Origin: Tausonia pullulans
Lineage: Eukaryota > Basidiomycota > Tremellomycetes > Cystofilobasidiales > Mrakiaceae
DNA length: 64,000 nt
Assembly: GCA_951802195.1 (NCBI GenBank)
Contig: OX637633.1
Span: forward strand, 682,001-746,000
Direction: 5' to 3'
Within the stretch, counting starts at the first letter, position 1. Every line of letters starts with the position of its first letter. Positions 1 to 9,419 of this stretch are shown in pieces. The translations under genes were made by a program, and so were the position numbers. The notes under the pieces are model-generated. The model had not been told where the DNA came from. It was given only the letters and a program-made list of their open reading frames with translations, and made no database searches.

Positions 1-2082
1 GACGCCGGCAACGGCGAAATCGGATGAGTCCGTCTCGAGGACGAGGGGAAGCGAGGGATCGAAGACGGTAAGGACGGCAGACGAGGTGAACTTGGACTTG
101 AGGGTCTTGAAAGCGGCGAGTTGATCCGGTCCGAAGTGGAAGGGGACACCTTTCTTGAGGAGGGACGTAATGGGAGCGACGACTTTTGAGAACCGGTGGA
201 CGAAACGGCGGTAGAAGTTGGCAAATCCGAGGAAGGACTGGATGTGTCTGACCGAGGTGGGTACCGGCCAGTCTGTGACGGCTGAGATCTTGGAGGGATC
301 CATCTTGATGCCTTGAGCGCCGACGATGTAGCCGAGGAAATCGACCTCGTCCTGGTGGAAGGCGCACTTCTCCGGCTTGACCCAGAGGCGCGCTGTCAGG
401 AGGCGCTCGAGGACAGTGGCAACGTGTTGGCGATGTGTGTCGAGGGTGGGGGAAAATATGAGGATATCGTCTAGATAGACGATGACGGAGATGTCGAGGA
501 GGTCGCGGAGAGTGTCGTTCATAAAGTGCTGGAATGTGGCTGGTGCGTTCGTCAGCCCAAAGGGCATAACTTTGTACTCGAACAGCCCGTAGCGACAGCG
601 GAAGGCAGTCTTCCATTCATCACCCGGGGCGATCCGAACGAGGTTGTAGGCGCCTCGAAGGTCGAGTTTGGTGAAGAACTTGGCAGTGGCCAGCCGGTCA
701 AGGGATTCCGAGATGAGTGGAAGCGGGTACCGATTCTTGATGGTGATAGCGTTGAGACGGCGGTAGTCGACGCAGAGGCGAAGAGATTTGTCCTTCTTCT
801 TGACGAAAAGGATGGGAGCAGCGGCAGGTGACTTCGAGGGGACGATGAAACCTTTGGCGAGGTTCTCGTCGATGAATTCGCGAAGAGCGCCGAGCTCGAC
901 TGATGAGAGGCCGTAGATCGGACCGAAGGGTGGCTGCGTGTTGTCCTTAAGAGTGATGGCATGGTCGTATGGCCGATGAGGGGGAAGTTCCGAGGCTGAG
1001 GACTTCTCGAAAACCTTGAGGTAGGCGTGATACTCCGGTGGGACGATGGCGGGTACATTAATCTCCGGGGGTGAAGGCTCACGGTCCGGGGGGTCAAGCG
1101 GGTCCGTAGGCGGGATAACAGAGAAGTAAGGCGAAGACCGGGTGGCGGAGATGACGGCAGGGAGGAGCGATCGGTGGCTGACTGGCGAGGACGAGGACTT
1201 GAACTTGAACCTGAGCGAGGACGAGGACTTGGGCGAGGACGAGGGCTTGGGCGAGAACGAGGGCTTGGGCGAGGACGAGGGCTTGGGCGAGGGCTTGGGC
1301 GAGGACGAGGACTTGAACTTGAACCTGAGCGAGGACGAGGACTTGGGCGAGGACGAGGGCTTGGGCGAGGACAAGGACAAGGGCGGGGACGAGGGCGATG
1401 AAGCCTCGTTGAAAGACGATGGTGGGACTTGACTGAGGGGTTTGGCTAGGGTGGGAGTTTCTCGTGAGAGGCAGGAGCTCCGGCAGTACTGCGAATCGAA
1501 AACGAGGTAATGCGCTGGCCAGTCGATCGAGGGATTGTGTCGTTTGAGCCAGGGAATACCGAGGATGATCGGATAGTGGCCAAGGGAGGTGACGTCGAAA
1601 GAGAGGGATTCGGTGTGTCGATGCCTAGGTACGGTGAGGGCCAGGGGAGAGGTGTGATGCGTGACGGCTCCCGATGCGATCGGGCGACCGTCGACGACCT
1701 CGAGGGCGCGAGGGGCGTTCTTTACCACGAGTGGAACCGAATGCTTGTCGACGAGGGACGAGTCGATGAAGTTGGATGTGGCACCGCTGTCGATCAGTGC
1801 GTATGTGTCGAAGGAGGTGGATCCGAAGGCGATGGAGAGGGGCAGGACGACGTGATCTTCCTCATGAAAGGAAGCCGTGGGGATGTCGTCGGTGGAAAGG
1901 CAATGGAATGGGTTAGAGGGTAGCGAAAAACGGTCGACCGGGGGGAGCATGGGAGGACCGCGAAGTGATTCTTTGGTGTTTTGAATAAAAAAGGAGTAAA
2001 GAGGGGGTCCAGAAACGTTGTCGAAAAGCGAGGGGCCGTTGGCAGACGAAGGCGAACCCGTCGGGTCGGACGGGTCGGCTAG
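1..2082 (-). CDS. pol region of the gypsy element (protease, linker, reverse transcriptase), partial
   Basis: Downstream of gag on the minus strand there is a retropepsin-like segment (a DSGA-type active site near 1770-1800), then a long Ser-Pro-Lys rich linker coded by a minisatellite (about 1190-1400), then a full RT fingers/palm region (about 130-1080) and the start of the RNase H-side region (ETDSSDFA type) at the window edge. Its exact start and its relation to gag are not resolved, and the 3' end is outside the window. Confidence 0.85.
1190..1400. repeat. Minisatellite coding the protease-RT linker of the gypsy pol
   Basis: The + strand repeats units such as GAGGACGAGGGCTTGGGC of 12 to 18 bp, with a longer higher-order copy that includes GACTTGAACTTGAACCTGAGC appearing twice. 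All units are multiples of three, so on the minus strand they code a repeated SSPKPS-type linker. The region is therefore a length-variable but frame-keeping spacer. Confidence 0.85.
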
Positions 2083-3108
2083 TCACGCTGAGTCTTGATC
2101 GTTGATAATCTCCTTGATTGTGGCTGAACGAGGGACGCCATTGGCGGTATTGGTGGCCGAGATAGCCGAGATATTGAAGAATCGACGAGGAGCGATGGGA
2201 CAGTTGATAACTCGGTGGTCCTTGCTGGCGCAGTATAGGCAGAGGCCGTCGCGTCGGCGGCGCTCCCTTTCCGCGTCGGAGAGGGGGCCACGAGGCCGAG
2301 AGGTGGCGTCGACCTCCATGGGGACGGGGCCGGATGATGAGGCTGAGGTGTTGGTCACGGGTACGAACGGGAAGAAGGTACGACGAGCGGGAGGGACGAC
2401 TGTGGCGACGGTTGGACGGCTGACGTTGCGGGGTGCATGAGCGTGGCGAAAGTCGGTGAGGGCGTTGTCCCATTCGATGGCGGCGTCGATAAGATCGTCG
2501 AGGTTGGCATAGTTTTGAGCACGGACGAGACGTTCCTTGACATCAAGCTTGAGACCGTCGAAGAAGTTAAAACGATGATACTGATCGCCAAAGTCAAGGA
2601 GGAGTTTGTGGCGTCTGTACTCGAAGGCGTAGATGGAAACTGTGGTCGTTTGACGAAGATCCTTGAGAGCGCGCCGAGCGGTTTCGACGCGGTCGATTTC
2701 TCCGAAGTCTTTGAGGAGGCGGGCCCTGAAACGTGGCCAGGTGTCGAACCAGTCCGGACGGTCGGAATCATCGACGAGGAGGTAAGGGCGGACCCAGTTG
2801 AAAGCGTCATCCGTAAGGAGTGAGATCGCGTATTGAATCCTCATGTCGTCCGTTCCGAGGGACACGGGTTGCAGGCGAAAAATGTTATCAAGCTTGAGGA
2901 CGAAGGTCTCCGATTCTGATCTCTTGCCACTGAAGGCGTGGGGAGTAGGTCCGTGGTAGTCTTTGACTTCGGGATGCGAGGTGATAACCTCTGTCTGTTG
3001 TTGTTGTTGTTGTCGGAGATTTTTAAGGGCGGTCCTTAGACGGTCAACTTGCTGTCTTGCAAGAGCAAGTTCGGTAACGATTCGAGGGTCTGCGTTGGGA
3101 TTATCCAT
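2083..3108 (-). CDS. gag-like protein of the gypsy element
   Basis: This open frame starts at an ATG at 3108 (MDNPNADPRI) just inside the LTR and ends at 2083. Its N-terminal third has a glutamine run from CAG/CAA repeats, followed by a retrotransposon gag domain (about residues 60-250) and a single CCHC zinc knuckle (CLYCASKDHRVINC) near the end. It is the nucleocapsid/capsid part of the element. An upstream in-frame extension into the LTR exists but is unlikely to be translated. Confidence 0.85.
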   Translation of the reverse strand: MDNPNADPRIVTELALARQQVDRLRTALKNLRQQQQQQTEVITSHPEVKDYHGPTPHAFSGKRSESETFVLKLDNIFRLQPVSLGTDDMRIQYAISLLTDDAFNWVRPYLLVDDSDRPDWFDTWPRFRARLLKDFGEIDRVETARRALKDLRQTTTVSIYAFEYRRHKLLLDFGDQYHRFNFFDGLKLDVKERLVRAQNYANLDDLIDAAIEWDNALTDFRHAHAPRNVSRPTVATVVPPARRTFFPFVPVTNTSASSSGPVPMEVDATSRPRGPLSDAERERRRRDGLCLYCASKDHRVINCPIAPRRFFNISAISATNTANGVPRSATIKEIINDQDSA

Positions 3109-3177
3109 GTTGGCTAGGACAGTGTCGAGGTGGAGACCACTAGGAGCGAGCGGGTGACAGACGGTGACTCTGACTGA

Positions 3178-3537
3178 TGTTAGGATTGGCCCAAGGGTCA
3201 AGGGCTGAGGATGACGGGTGCTAAGGGGAGGGCGTGTGTGGAATAGTAGACTGAAGTGCGGGCAGTGACACAGGCTCGCTTCGATGTCTTGGGCAAATTT
3301 GTCGAATCCAAATGGTAGTCAGAGTGTAGAACAAATTGTACGATGAACTGAGTGTCTTATGGACTAAGGGTGAGAAAACAAAGAGTGTGTGACAGTGTGG
3401 CTGAAGAGAGGCTAAAAATATGGAAGCTGAGCAATTAAGGGCGATGCTACACAGACGAGGAGCCGAGGTGGCGGGTCCGCGAGATTCTGCAGCCACATAA
3501 GCACAGAGCCTATGTAGTGAACCGTAAGATCCTGACA
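3178..3537 (-). repeat. LTR of the Ty3/gypsy element (5' LTR)
   Basis: This is the reverse complement of the LTR at 15478-15837, with the same 360-bp length, and on its own strand it runs from TGTCAGGATC to CCTAACA, giving TG...CA ends. The outer edge at 3537 meets copia A sequence directly. Confidence 0.93.
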
Positions 3538-4482
3538 AGCGAGGTGGTGACGAGCTTCGGTGTGAGCACCTTCTCGGATTCCTGGTACTGGAGGGAGACG
3601 ACGTCTGCGAACGTCTCGAGGGATGGGGGAAGGCCAGAGAGGAACTGGAGGGCGAGCTGTTCGGGGTTCTTGATGACGTCCATGTTGAGAGACTCTGCCT
3701 CTGCGACTAGCGTCTCGAACTCCTCGATGTAGGCCTGCGCTGACGAGCCTTCGTCCATCCGCAGGTCCCTCAGCTTCTTCTGCACGATGAGCTTCCCTGC
3801 CGTGCCTTCGACCTTGTGGCTAGTCTTGAGGATATCCCATGCCTCCTTTGCTGTCTCGCACGCGGCGATCCTTAGGAGGTTCCCGTCCGAGACTGCCATC
3901 TGGATGCGGTGGAGAGCGAACTCGTTCCTCTCGTCCCATGTCGAGGCGGCGAGGGAGCCTGCTGCGTCTTCTGCAGTGGCGACTGGCCTCGTCTCTGTGC
4001 CCAAGACGAGGGACTTGCACTTGCACTCCGAGAGCGCGATCTGCATGCGGATGGACCAGGTGGGGTAGTTGGATCCATCGAGCTTGTCGAGCTTGAAGAG
4101 TCGGAGGTGCTTCTCGGTGGCGAATGGCGACGACATGGCGGTAGTGTAGCGTGTTGTTGCAAGTGGTGCTGATAACGTGTTGCGATTAGCCTGCCAACGA
4201 GAGAGGGTCTGGTAGAGAACCTTCAGAACAAGTGAAGATAGGCAGTGGCTACGAAAGGTACGAACCTGGTAGAGAACCTTCAGAACAAGTGAAGGTCCAC
4301 TGCCAGGAGAGAAGAAGTGAGCTTAAATAGTGTAGCTATGCGGCAAGGAATATTCAAAAGCTGTGCGCGGCACTCCGCAGCTTTGGCACTCCGCGCAGCG
4401 CTCTCACGGCGCCACCACACAGCCACCACAGCCACCACAGCCTCCACAGCCTCCACAGCCTCCACAGCCACAATCTTCAACA
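3538..4482 (-). mobile_element. Ty1/copia family A, 5' end only (LTR plus start of gag)
   Basis: The sequence is the reverse complement of the first part of the copia A element at 9053-13692: an LTR (4178-4482), a candidate primer-binding stretch ACGTTATCAGCACC, and the gag start (MSSPFATEKH at 4136). It is cut at 3537 by the gypsy LTR, so the rest should lie left of base 1. Its own outer end at 4482 is inside a gypsy LTR fragment. It is nearly identical to the full copy, so it looks young. Confidence 0.92.
4178..4482 (-). repeat. LTR of copia family A
   Basis: The LTR is 305 bp, TGTTGAAG...CGCAACA on its own strand. It carries two copies of a 27-bp direct repeat (CTTCACTTGTTCTGAAGGTT and following bases) about 60 bp apart, a TATTTAAG promoter-like motif, and a 9-bp GGCTGTGGA-type minisatellite in U3 that is shorter here than in the copy at 13370-13692. 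Confidence 0.9.
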
Positions 4483-4555
4483 GAGGTGGCGGGTCCGCGA
4501 GATTCTGCAGCCACATAAGCGCAGAGCCTATATGGTGAACCCGTAAGATCCTGAC
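4483..4555 (-). repeat. Fragment (5' end, about 73 bp) of a gypsy LTR
   Basis: These bases match the first 73 bases of the 360-bp gypsy LTR on the minus strand and end exactly at the LTR terminus (TCCTGACA on +). The remainder was separated by the copia A insertion. Its outer edge meets copia B gag at 4556, so this gypsy element was itself inserted into copia B. Confidence 0.88.
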
Positions 4556-4556
4556 A

Positions 4557-7500
4557 ATGAGGGATCTGAGGATGGAGGAGGGAGGGTCCGTTCAAGAGTA
4601 CATCGATGAATTCCAACGGATCGTCGATGACATGACGGCCCTCAGCCTCTCCATCCCGGATCGTATGAGCTCGCTGTTCTTCCTCAGCGGGCTCCCCGCC
4701 TCTTTTGAGTCATTCATCCAACATCAAACCCTCCGAGCTCAAGACACCAAGGAACAACTCTCCCCCACCACCGTCGCAACATCCCTCCTGGTCTACGTCC
4801 GGACCCACGAGTCACTCAAACCCTCCACCTCAATCACGTCGAACGACTCGGCGTTGCTGATCGATAGGAAGAAGGCCACGTGCCATCATTGTGGAAAGGT
4901 TGGACACTTCAAGACCGAGTGTTGGGAACTCGTCGGAAAACCCAAAGGGTTTGGGAAGGGAAAGAAGCCAAGGAAGGGGAACAAGGGAAACAAAGGGAGG
5001 GACGAGGCGAACATCGCGGGGCCATCGGTCTCGGATTTCAGCCTTCAAGTCGGACCCACCACATCAGTGTCGGACCAGTCACTGAACATCGTGACAAAGC
5101 TCGGATATATCGCAGATAGCGGAACTACGAATCACATCGTAGGAGAGCGAGAACGCTTCGTCAAGTACAAGCAGTTCAAACACACGGTCAGGACGGCCGA
5201 CGGAACTCCAGCACAGGTACAAGGAATCGGAGAAATCCGCCTGCGCTCGCGAGTGGGAGGAGTCGAGAGGTACTTCACGATCTCGGAGGTATATCACATC
5301 CCTGGGTTCGCAAACCTCATCAGCATTGGACAACTCGGCAACAAAGGAGTCGAGACGAGATTCCCCAAGAGGGAGCTCACCTCCAAGAAGCACTGTCAAT
5401 TTATCCGAAATGGGCAAGTCTTCATGGAGGGTCGGGAGGTGTCGAAAAACCTCTACATGCTGGATGTGACCGACTCAGGAAGAGCCGGTTCAAGGGAGGA
5501 GGACGTGGCGCTCACGGCATCGGGAGTCGACAAGATCGAACTCGTCCACCGCCGGCTCGGCCATGCCTCCATCTCAGCAATGGAGAAGCTCATCAGCCAG
5601 AGACTTCTACCAGCCTTCACGAAGGAGGACATCGATGGATTCAAAGAACGGATCTGCGTGCCTTGCGTAGAAGGAAAACAACATCGGACCCCCTTTCCCA
5701 CCTCCACAACCAAAACGACCTCTCCGCTTGAACTTATTCACACGGATCTCCAAGGGCCAATGCCCGTCGCGTCAGCGCAAGGAAAGCGCTTCATGATGAC
5801 GATTTGGGACGACTTCTCGAACTACCACTGGTCGTTCGCTTTGGAACGGAAGTCGGAGACGTTAGCGACATTTATCGCATGGAGGAAGAAGGAAGAAAAA
5901 CGGACCGGTCACGTCGTCAAACGGATCAGGTCAGACAACGGCGGGGAATACACGTCAAAGGACTACGAGTCCTATCTCCGGGACGAGGGGATCACCCAGG
6001 AGACGACCATCCCACGCACACCTCAACAGAACGGCAAGGCAGAACGAGGAATGCGGACCATCGAGGAGAAGCTCACCTGCGCGCTACGAGACGCGAGGGA
6101 GCTTGACCCATCGTACTGGGCGGAAGCCATGAACTACGTCACTTATACGATTAACCGCATCCCATCCGCCTCGATCAACCATCAAACCCCATTCCAGGCC
6201 TATCACAAGCGGAAACCCGACCTCACCTACCTTCGAGCATTCGGAAGCATCGCGTATGCACTCGATCCGGAAAGGAAGAAGCACCAGTCAAAAGCGATCA
6301 AATGCATCTTCCTCGGATACGGCGAACCCGAAGGGAAGAAGGCGTACCGACTCCAGGTCTTCGGCAGCCCCAAGAGGGCCATCATATACTCGCGCGACGT
6401 GATCTTCGACGAAACGTTCGGGGCACTAAAAACAGCGGAGTTGCCGACGGTCGGATCAAATGGATCCAGGGAAGAGGAGGAAAAAGAAGGAATAGATCAG
6501 CCGAAAGAGGACAAGGCGACGGAACAAGCACAACCGTCCAAGCAGCCAGAAGTGCAACAAGACCCGCTCGGGAAGGCCGAAGCAGGCAAACCAAAGACAT
6601 CCCGCCTCAAGCCCTCGTGGTACTATGAGGAGGTCGAGGAAGACCAGCCCGCTGTTCAATCGAGTGGGAGCTACGGTCGAGGGATGCGAAACAGGTCGAT
6701 CGCGGAAGTAGCGGACACGGCGAAATACATCCAAACGGACTACGACATAACCGATTTCGTTTCGGAGGACTTCGTCGGCCACGCGTATGCGGCAAGACCA
6801 AACCTCGAGGATCTCCCATCACCCTCACTACCCAAGACGTACGAAGAAGCAATGACGTCGGAGCACGCATACTTCTGGAGGGAAGCAATGGACGAAGAGA
6901 TGGCCTCGATGGAAGGGAACGGAGTCTTTGAACTCACGGAGCTACCCTCGGGATCGAAAACGGTCGGAGGGCGCTGGGTGTACGCGCTCAAGAAAGGAGC
7001 AGACGGGAGGATCACTCGCTTCAAGGCTAGATGGGTGGCCAAGGGCTACTGTCAGCGCGAAGGAGTGGACTACGTCGAGACGTACGCGCCGGTATCCAAG
7101 CTCAACTCCCTGAGGATTGTCCTCGCCATAGCGGCATTAGAGGACCTCGACCTAGTTCAAGGAGACTTCAAAACGGCGTTCCTCACGGCAGACTTGGTCG
7201 AGACTGTCTATATGGATCAGCCAACAGGGTATGAACAGAAGGAAGGGCAGGACAAGAAACTGGTCGCGCACCTCCTCAAGGCCCTATACGGACTCAAACA
7301 ATCTCCCCTCGCATTCTACAACCATTCCTCAAGATTCTTCCAAACACGGCTCAACCTCCATCCCGTTGAAGCGGATCACTGCGTCTACATCGGATATCGC
7401 GAAGGACGACAGATCATCTTGGTCCAGTACATCGACGACTTCGTCGCAGCAGGAGGAAAGGAAGACCTAAGATGGGTAATGGAGGAGATCCAAAAGGAGT

Positions 7501-8444
7501 TCAAAATCGAAGACAGAGGAGATCTTAATCCCGGAACCATTCTCGGGATCGACGTTCACCGGGACCGAACGGCAGGAACAATGTTCCTCAGCCAGCAACG
7601 ATACGTCGAATCGGTCCTCGAACGCTTCAACATGAGCACCGCCAAGCCAAACAAGGTCCCGATGGACGACTTTCGACAATTGTCAGTCCAGTCAGAGGAT
7701 CTCGCCTCGTCAGAAAAGGAAAAGCTGGCCGGTGTGCCGTACCTCGAAGCGGTCGGCTCCCTCATGTATCTTCAGGTCTGCACCCGACCGGACATCGCAT
7801 TCGCGGTCGGAGTCGTTAGCCGATTCAGCTCGGACCCTCGAAGGGTCCACTGGGGAGCAGTCAAGAAGATCTTCCGATACCTACAAGGATCGGCAGATAC
7901 AACACTCACGCTCGGAGGGAAACCAGATGCACCGCTCATAGAACTTTGGACGGATTCCGACTACGCCGGAGATCACGAGTCACGACGATCAACCACAGGA
8001 TTCATCGTCAAAGTTCTTGGATCAACTGTCATCTGGGCGAGCAGACGTCAAAAGGCAGTCAGCCGATCATCCCTTGAGGCGGAGTACATAGCCCTCTCAG
8101 CCGGATGCCAGACCCTAAGATGGGTCGCCAAACTCCTAGCACAGCTCGGATTCGACTTCACTTCAATCCCGGTCAACGTCGACAATCAAGGAGCGATCGA
8201 GACAACCAAAAACGGGACGCATTCGGAGAAGACGAAGCATATCGACGTCGCCTACAAGTACGGGCGAGAGGCATTGCAGAGCGGATTTATCGAACTCCAA
8301 TACTGTCCAACGGAGGACATGCTCGCAGACCTACTCACAAAAGCCCTGGGCGTAGAGAAACTCGAACGCTTCAAGAAGTCATTAGGCATCACGGACCACC
8401 GCGTATGGACCCGAAGACTGGCCAAAGTACAGGAAGATGATTAG
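4557..8444 (+). CDS. copia B gag-pol polyprotein, 5' partial
   Basis: The 1295-residue frame begins at the junction with the gypsy LTR, so its first Met is only the first available one. Domains in order are: gag tail with CHHCGKVGHFKTEC zinc knuckle (about residues 105-118), copia protease with DSGTTNH (about 193-199), GAG-pre-integrase HRRLGHAS, integrase core, reverse transcriptase with QYIDDFVAAG (about 960-970), and RNase H. This is the standard Ty1/copia order with integrase before RT. Confidence 0.92.
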   Translation: MRDLRMEEGGSVQEYIDEFQRIVDDMTALSLSIPDRMSSLFFLSGLPASFESFIQHQTLRAQDTKEQLSPTTVATSLLVYVRTHESLKPSTSITSNDSALLIDRKKATCHHCGKVGHFKTECWELVGKPKGFGKGKKPRKGNKGNKGRDEANIAGPSVSDFSLQVGPTTSVSDQSLNIVTKLGYIADSGTTNHIVGERERFVKYKQFKHTVRTADGTPAQVQGIGEIRLRSRVGGVERYFTISEVYHIPGFANLISIGQLGNKGVETRFPKRELTSKKHCQFIRNGQVFMEGREVSKNLYMLDVTDSGRAGSREEDVALTASGVDKIELVHRRLGHASISAMEKLISQRLLPAFTKEDIDGFKERICVPCVEGKQHRTPFPTSTTKTTSPLELIHTDLQGPMPVASAQGKRFMMTIWDDFSNYHWSFALERKSETLATFIAWRKKEEKRTGHVVKRIRSDNGGEYTSKDYESYLRDEGITQETTIPRTPQQNGKAERGMRTIEEKLTCALRDARELDPSYWAEAMNYVTYTINRIPSASINHQTPFQAYHKRKPDLTYLRAFGSIAYALDPERKKHQSKAIKCIFLGYGEPEGKKAYRLQVFGSPKRAIIYSRDVIFDETFGALKTAELPTVGSNGSREEEEKEGIDQPKEDKATEQAQPSKQPEVQQDPLGKAEAGKPKTSRLKPSWYYEEVEEDQPAVQSSGSYGRGMRNRSIAEVADTAKYIQTDYDITDFVSEDFVGHAYAARPNLEDLPSPSLPKTYEEAMTSEHAYFWREAMDEEMASMEGNGVFELTELPSGSKTVGGRWVYALKKGADGRITRFKARWVAKGYCQREGVDYVETYAPVSKLNSLRIVLAIAALEDLDLVQGDFKTAFLTADLVETVYMDQPTGYEQKEGQDKKLVAHLLKALYGLKQSPLAFYNHSSRFFQTRLNLHPVEADHCVYIGYREGRQIILVQYIDDFVAAGGKEDLRWVMEEIQKEFKIEDRGDLNPGTILGIDVHRDRTAGTMFLSQQRYVESVLERFNMSTAKPNKVPMDDFRQLSVQSEDLASSEKEKLAGVPYLEAVGSLMYLQVCTRPDIAFAVGVVSRFSSDPRRVHWGAVKKIFRYLQGSADTTLTLGGKPDAPLIELWTDSDYAGDHESRRSTTGFIVKVLGSTVIWASRRQKAVSRSSLEAEYIALSAGCQTLRWVAKLLAQLGFDFTSIPVNVDNQGAIETTKNGTHSEKTKHIDVAYKYGREALQSGFIELQYCPTEDMLADLLTKALGVEKLERFKKSLGITDHRVWTRRLAKVQEDD

Positions 8445-8483
8445 GAGCGGAAATGAAGTAGGTCTCAGCTCATCGAGTGGGAG

Positions 8484-8659
8484 TGTTGGAAGGAGCGATT
8501 CACGGAGACCTATAATCTAGTAGTTTTCATCCCTTGTCCTCCCTTTGTAGTACTTTTTACGCCACTAGGTTAACCTTATATGAGCGGGTAGAGTCGAGTG
8601 GGTATATGAAATAAGCTTGCAACCACATTGGACTCCAGGGCGAACATAGACCTTCAACA
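8484..8659 (+). repeat. 3' LTR of copia family B
   Basis: The LTR is 176 bp, TGTTGGAAGG...CTTCAACA, and is the reverse complement of 18749-18924 with a single visible substitution. It has no obvious internal repeats. Confidence 0.92.
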
Positions 8660-9052
8660 ATCGGGTCGTCGACGATGTAGCCGATCTGCTGCAGGAGCTT
8701 GGAGACCCAGACAACGTTTTGACAGGCCTGAGACAAAGCGACGTACTCTGACTCGTGCGAGGACCTGCTGATTGCCTTCTGCCTGCGACTGACCCACACG
8801 ACGGTGCTGCCATGGACCTTGATGGCGAATCCAGTCGTGGAGCGGCGTGTTTCGTGGTCGCCTGCGTAGTCCGAGTCGGTCCAAACCTCGACGAGCGGCG
8901 AGTCGGGATGTCCTCCCAGCGTGAGTCCGTGGGAGCGGGTGCGAGCGACATAGCGCAAGATGCGCTTGATGGCTGCCCAATGGATGGCCTTGGGGTCGTG
9001 GCTGAACCGGCTGACGACTCCCACTGAATAGGCCAGGTCTGGACGTGTACAG
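8660..9052 (-). mobile_element. Copia family A fragment (RNase H region), inverted
   Basis: Read on the minus strand this codes the copia A RNase H segment (VEVWTDSDYAGDHETR), nearly identical to 12700-13092. Both ends are cut by other elements: copia B LTR on the left and a copia A LTR on the right. It is the outermost visible host of the left-hand nest. Confidence 0.9.
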
Positions 9053-9378
9053 TGTTGGAAATTGTGGTGGTGGCGCCGTGAGAGCGCCGCGCGGGGGCGC
9101 CGGACCCGTGTAGTGCTGGACCCGCGTAGCACTGGACCCGCGTCGTGCCGACCCGTGCACTGTTGGACCCGCGGAGTGCCAGACCCGCGTCAGAATATTT
9201 CTCGCCACATAGCTAGACTATTTAAGCCCACGCTTCTTCTCTCCTGGCAGTGAACCTTCACTTGTTCTGAAGGTTCTCTACCAGGTTCGTACCTTTCCTT
9301 ACATAGCCACTGCCTATATCACTTGTTCTGAAGGTTCTCTACCAGACCCTCTCTCTCGTTGGCAGGCTAATCGCAACA
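9053..9378 (+). repeat. Left LTR of the copia A element
   Basis: The LTR is 326 bp, TGTTGGAA...CGCAACA. Its U3 lacks the GGCTGTGGA minisatellite and instead has degenerate units of the form TGGACCCGCGTAG. The shared downstream half has TATTTAAG and the doubled 27-bp repeat. It is followed by ACGTTATCAGCACC, a candidate primer-binding site also found beside the copia B LTR. Confidence 0.88.
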
Positions 9379-9419
9379 CGTTATCAGCACCACTTGCAAC
9401 AACACGCTACACTACCGAC

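Larger units (their letters stand above)
1..3537 (-). mobile_element. Ty3/gypsy chromovirus-like retrotransposon, 5' half, runs off left edge
   Basis: The minus strand carries, in order, a 360-bp LTR (3178-3537), a gag-like region, and a pol region with aspartic protease and reverse transcriptase. The RT has the family signature YLDDILIF and the preceding FGLTNAP segment, which is typical of Ty3/gypsy. RNase H, integrase and the 3' LTR would lie beyond base 1. The LTR is almost identical by eye to the one at 15478-15837, so the copy looks young. It abuts copia A gag sequence at 3538, so it was inserted into that element. It looks largely open in the part visible; completeness cannot be judged because the rest is outside the window. 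Confidence 0.93.
4556..8659 (+). mobile_element. Ty1/copia family B, 5'-truncated in window, with 3' LTR
   Basis: The element has the copia gene order: gag with CCHC knuckle, protease, integrase, reverse transcriptase, RNase H, then a 176-bp LTR. The 5' LTR and the start of gag are absent because a gypsy insertion splits it at 4555. The outer end at 8659 lies inside an inverted copia A RNase H fragment, so copia B jumped into copia A. The 3' LTR differs from the LTR at 18749-18924 at one base that I can see. It looks young; the visible coding part is open. Confidence 0.93.

Noticed and set aside
552-1097. Long minus-strand open frame rich in Arg/Ser/Pro within the gypsy pol
   Set aside because: It is an out-of-frame shadow; the true frame on the same strand codes reverse transcriptase.
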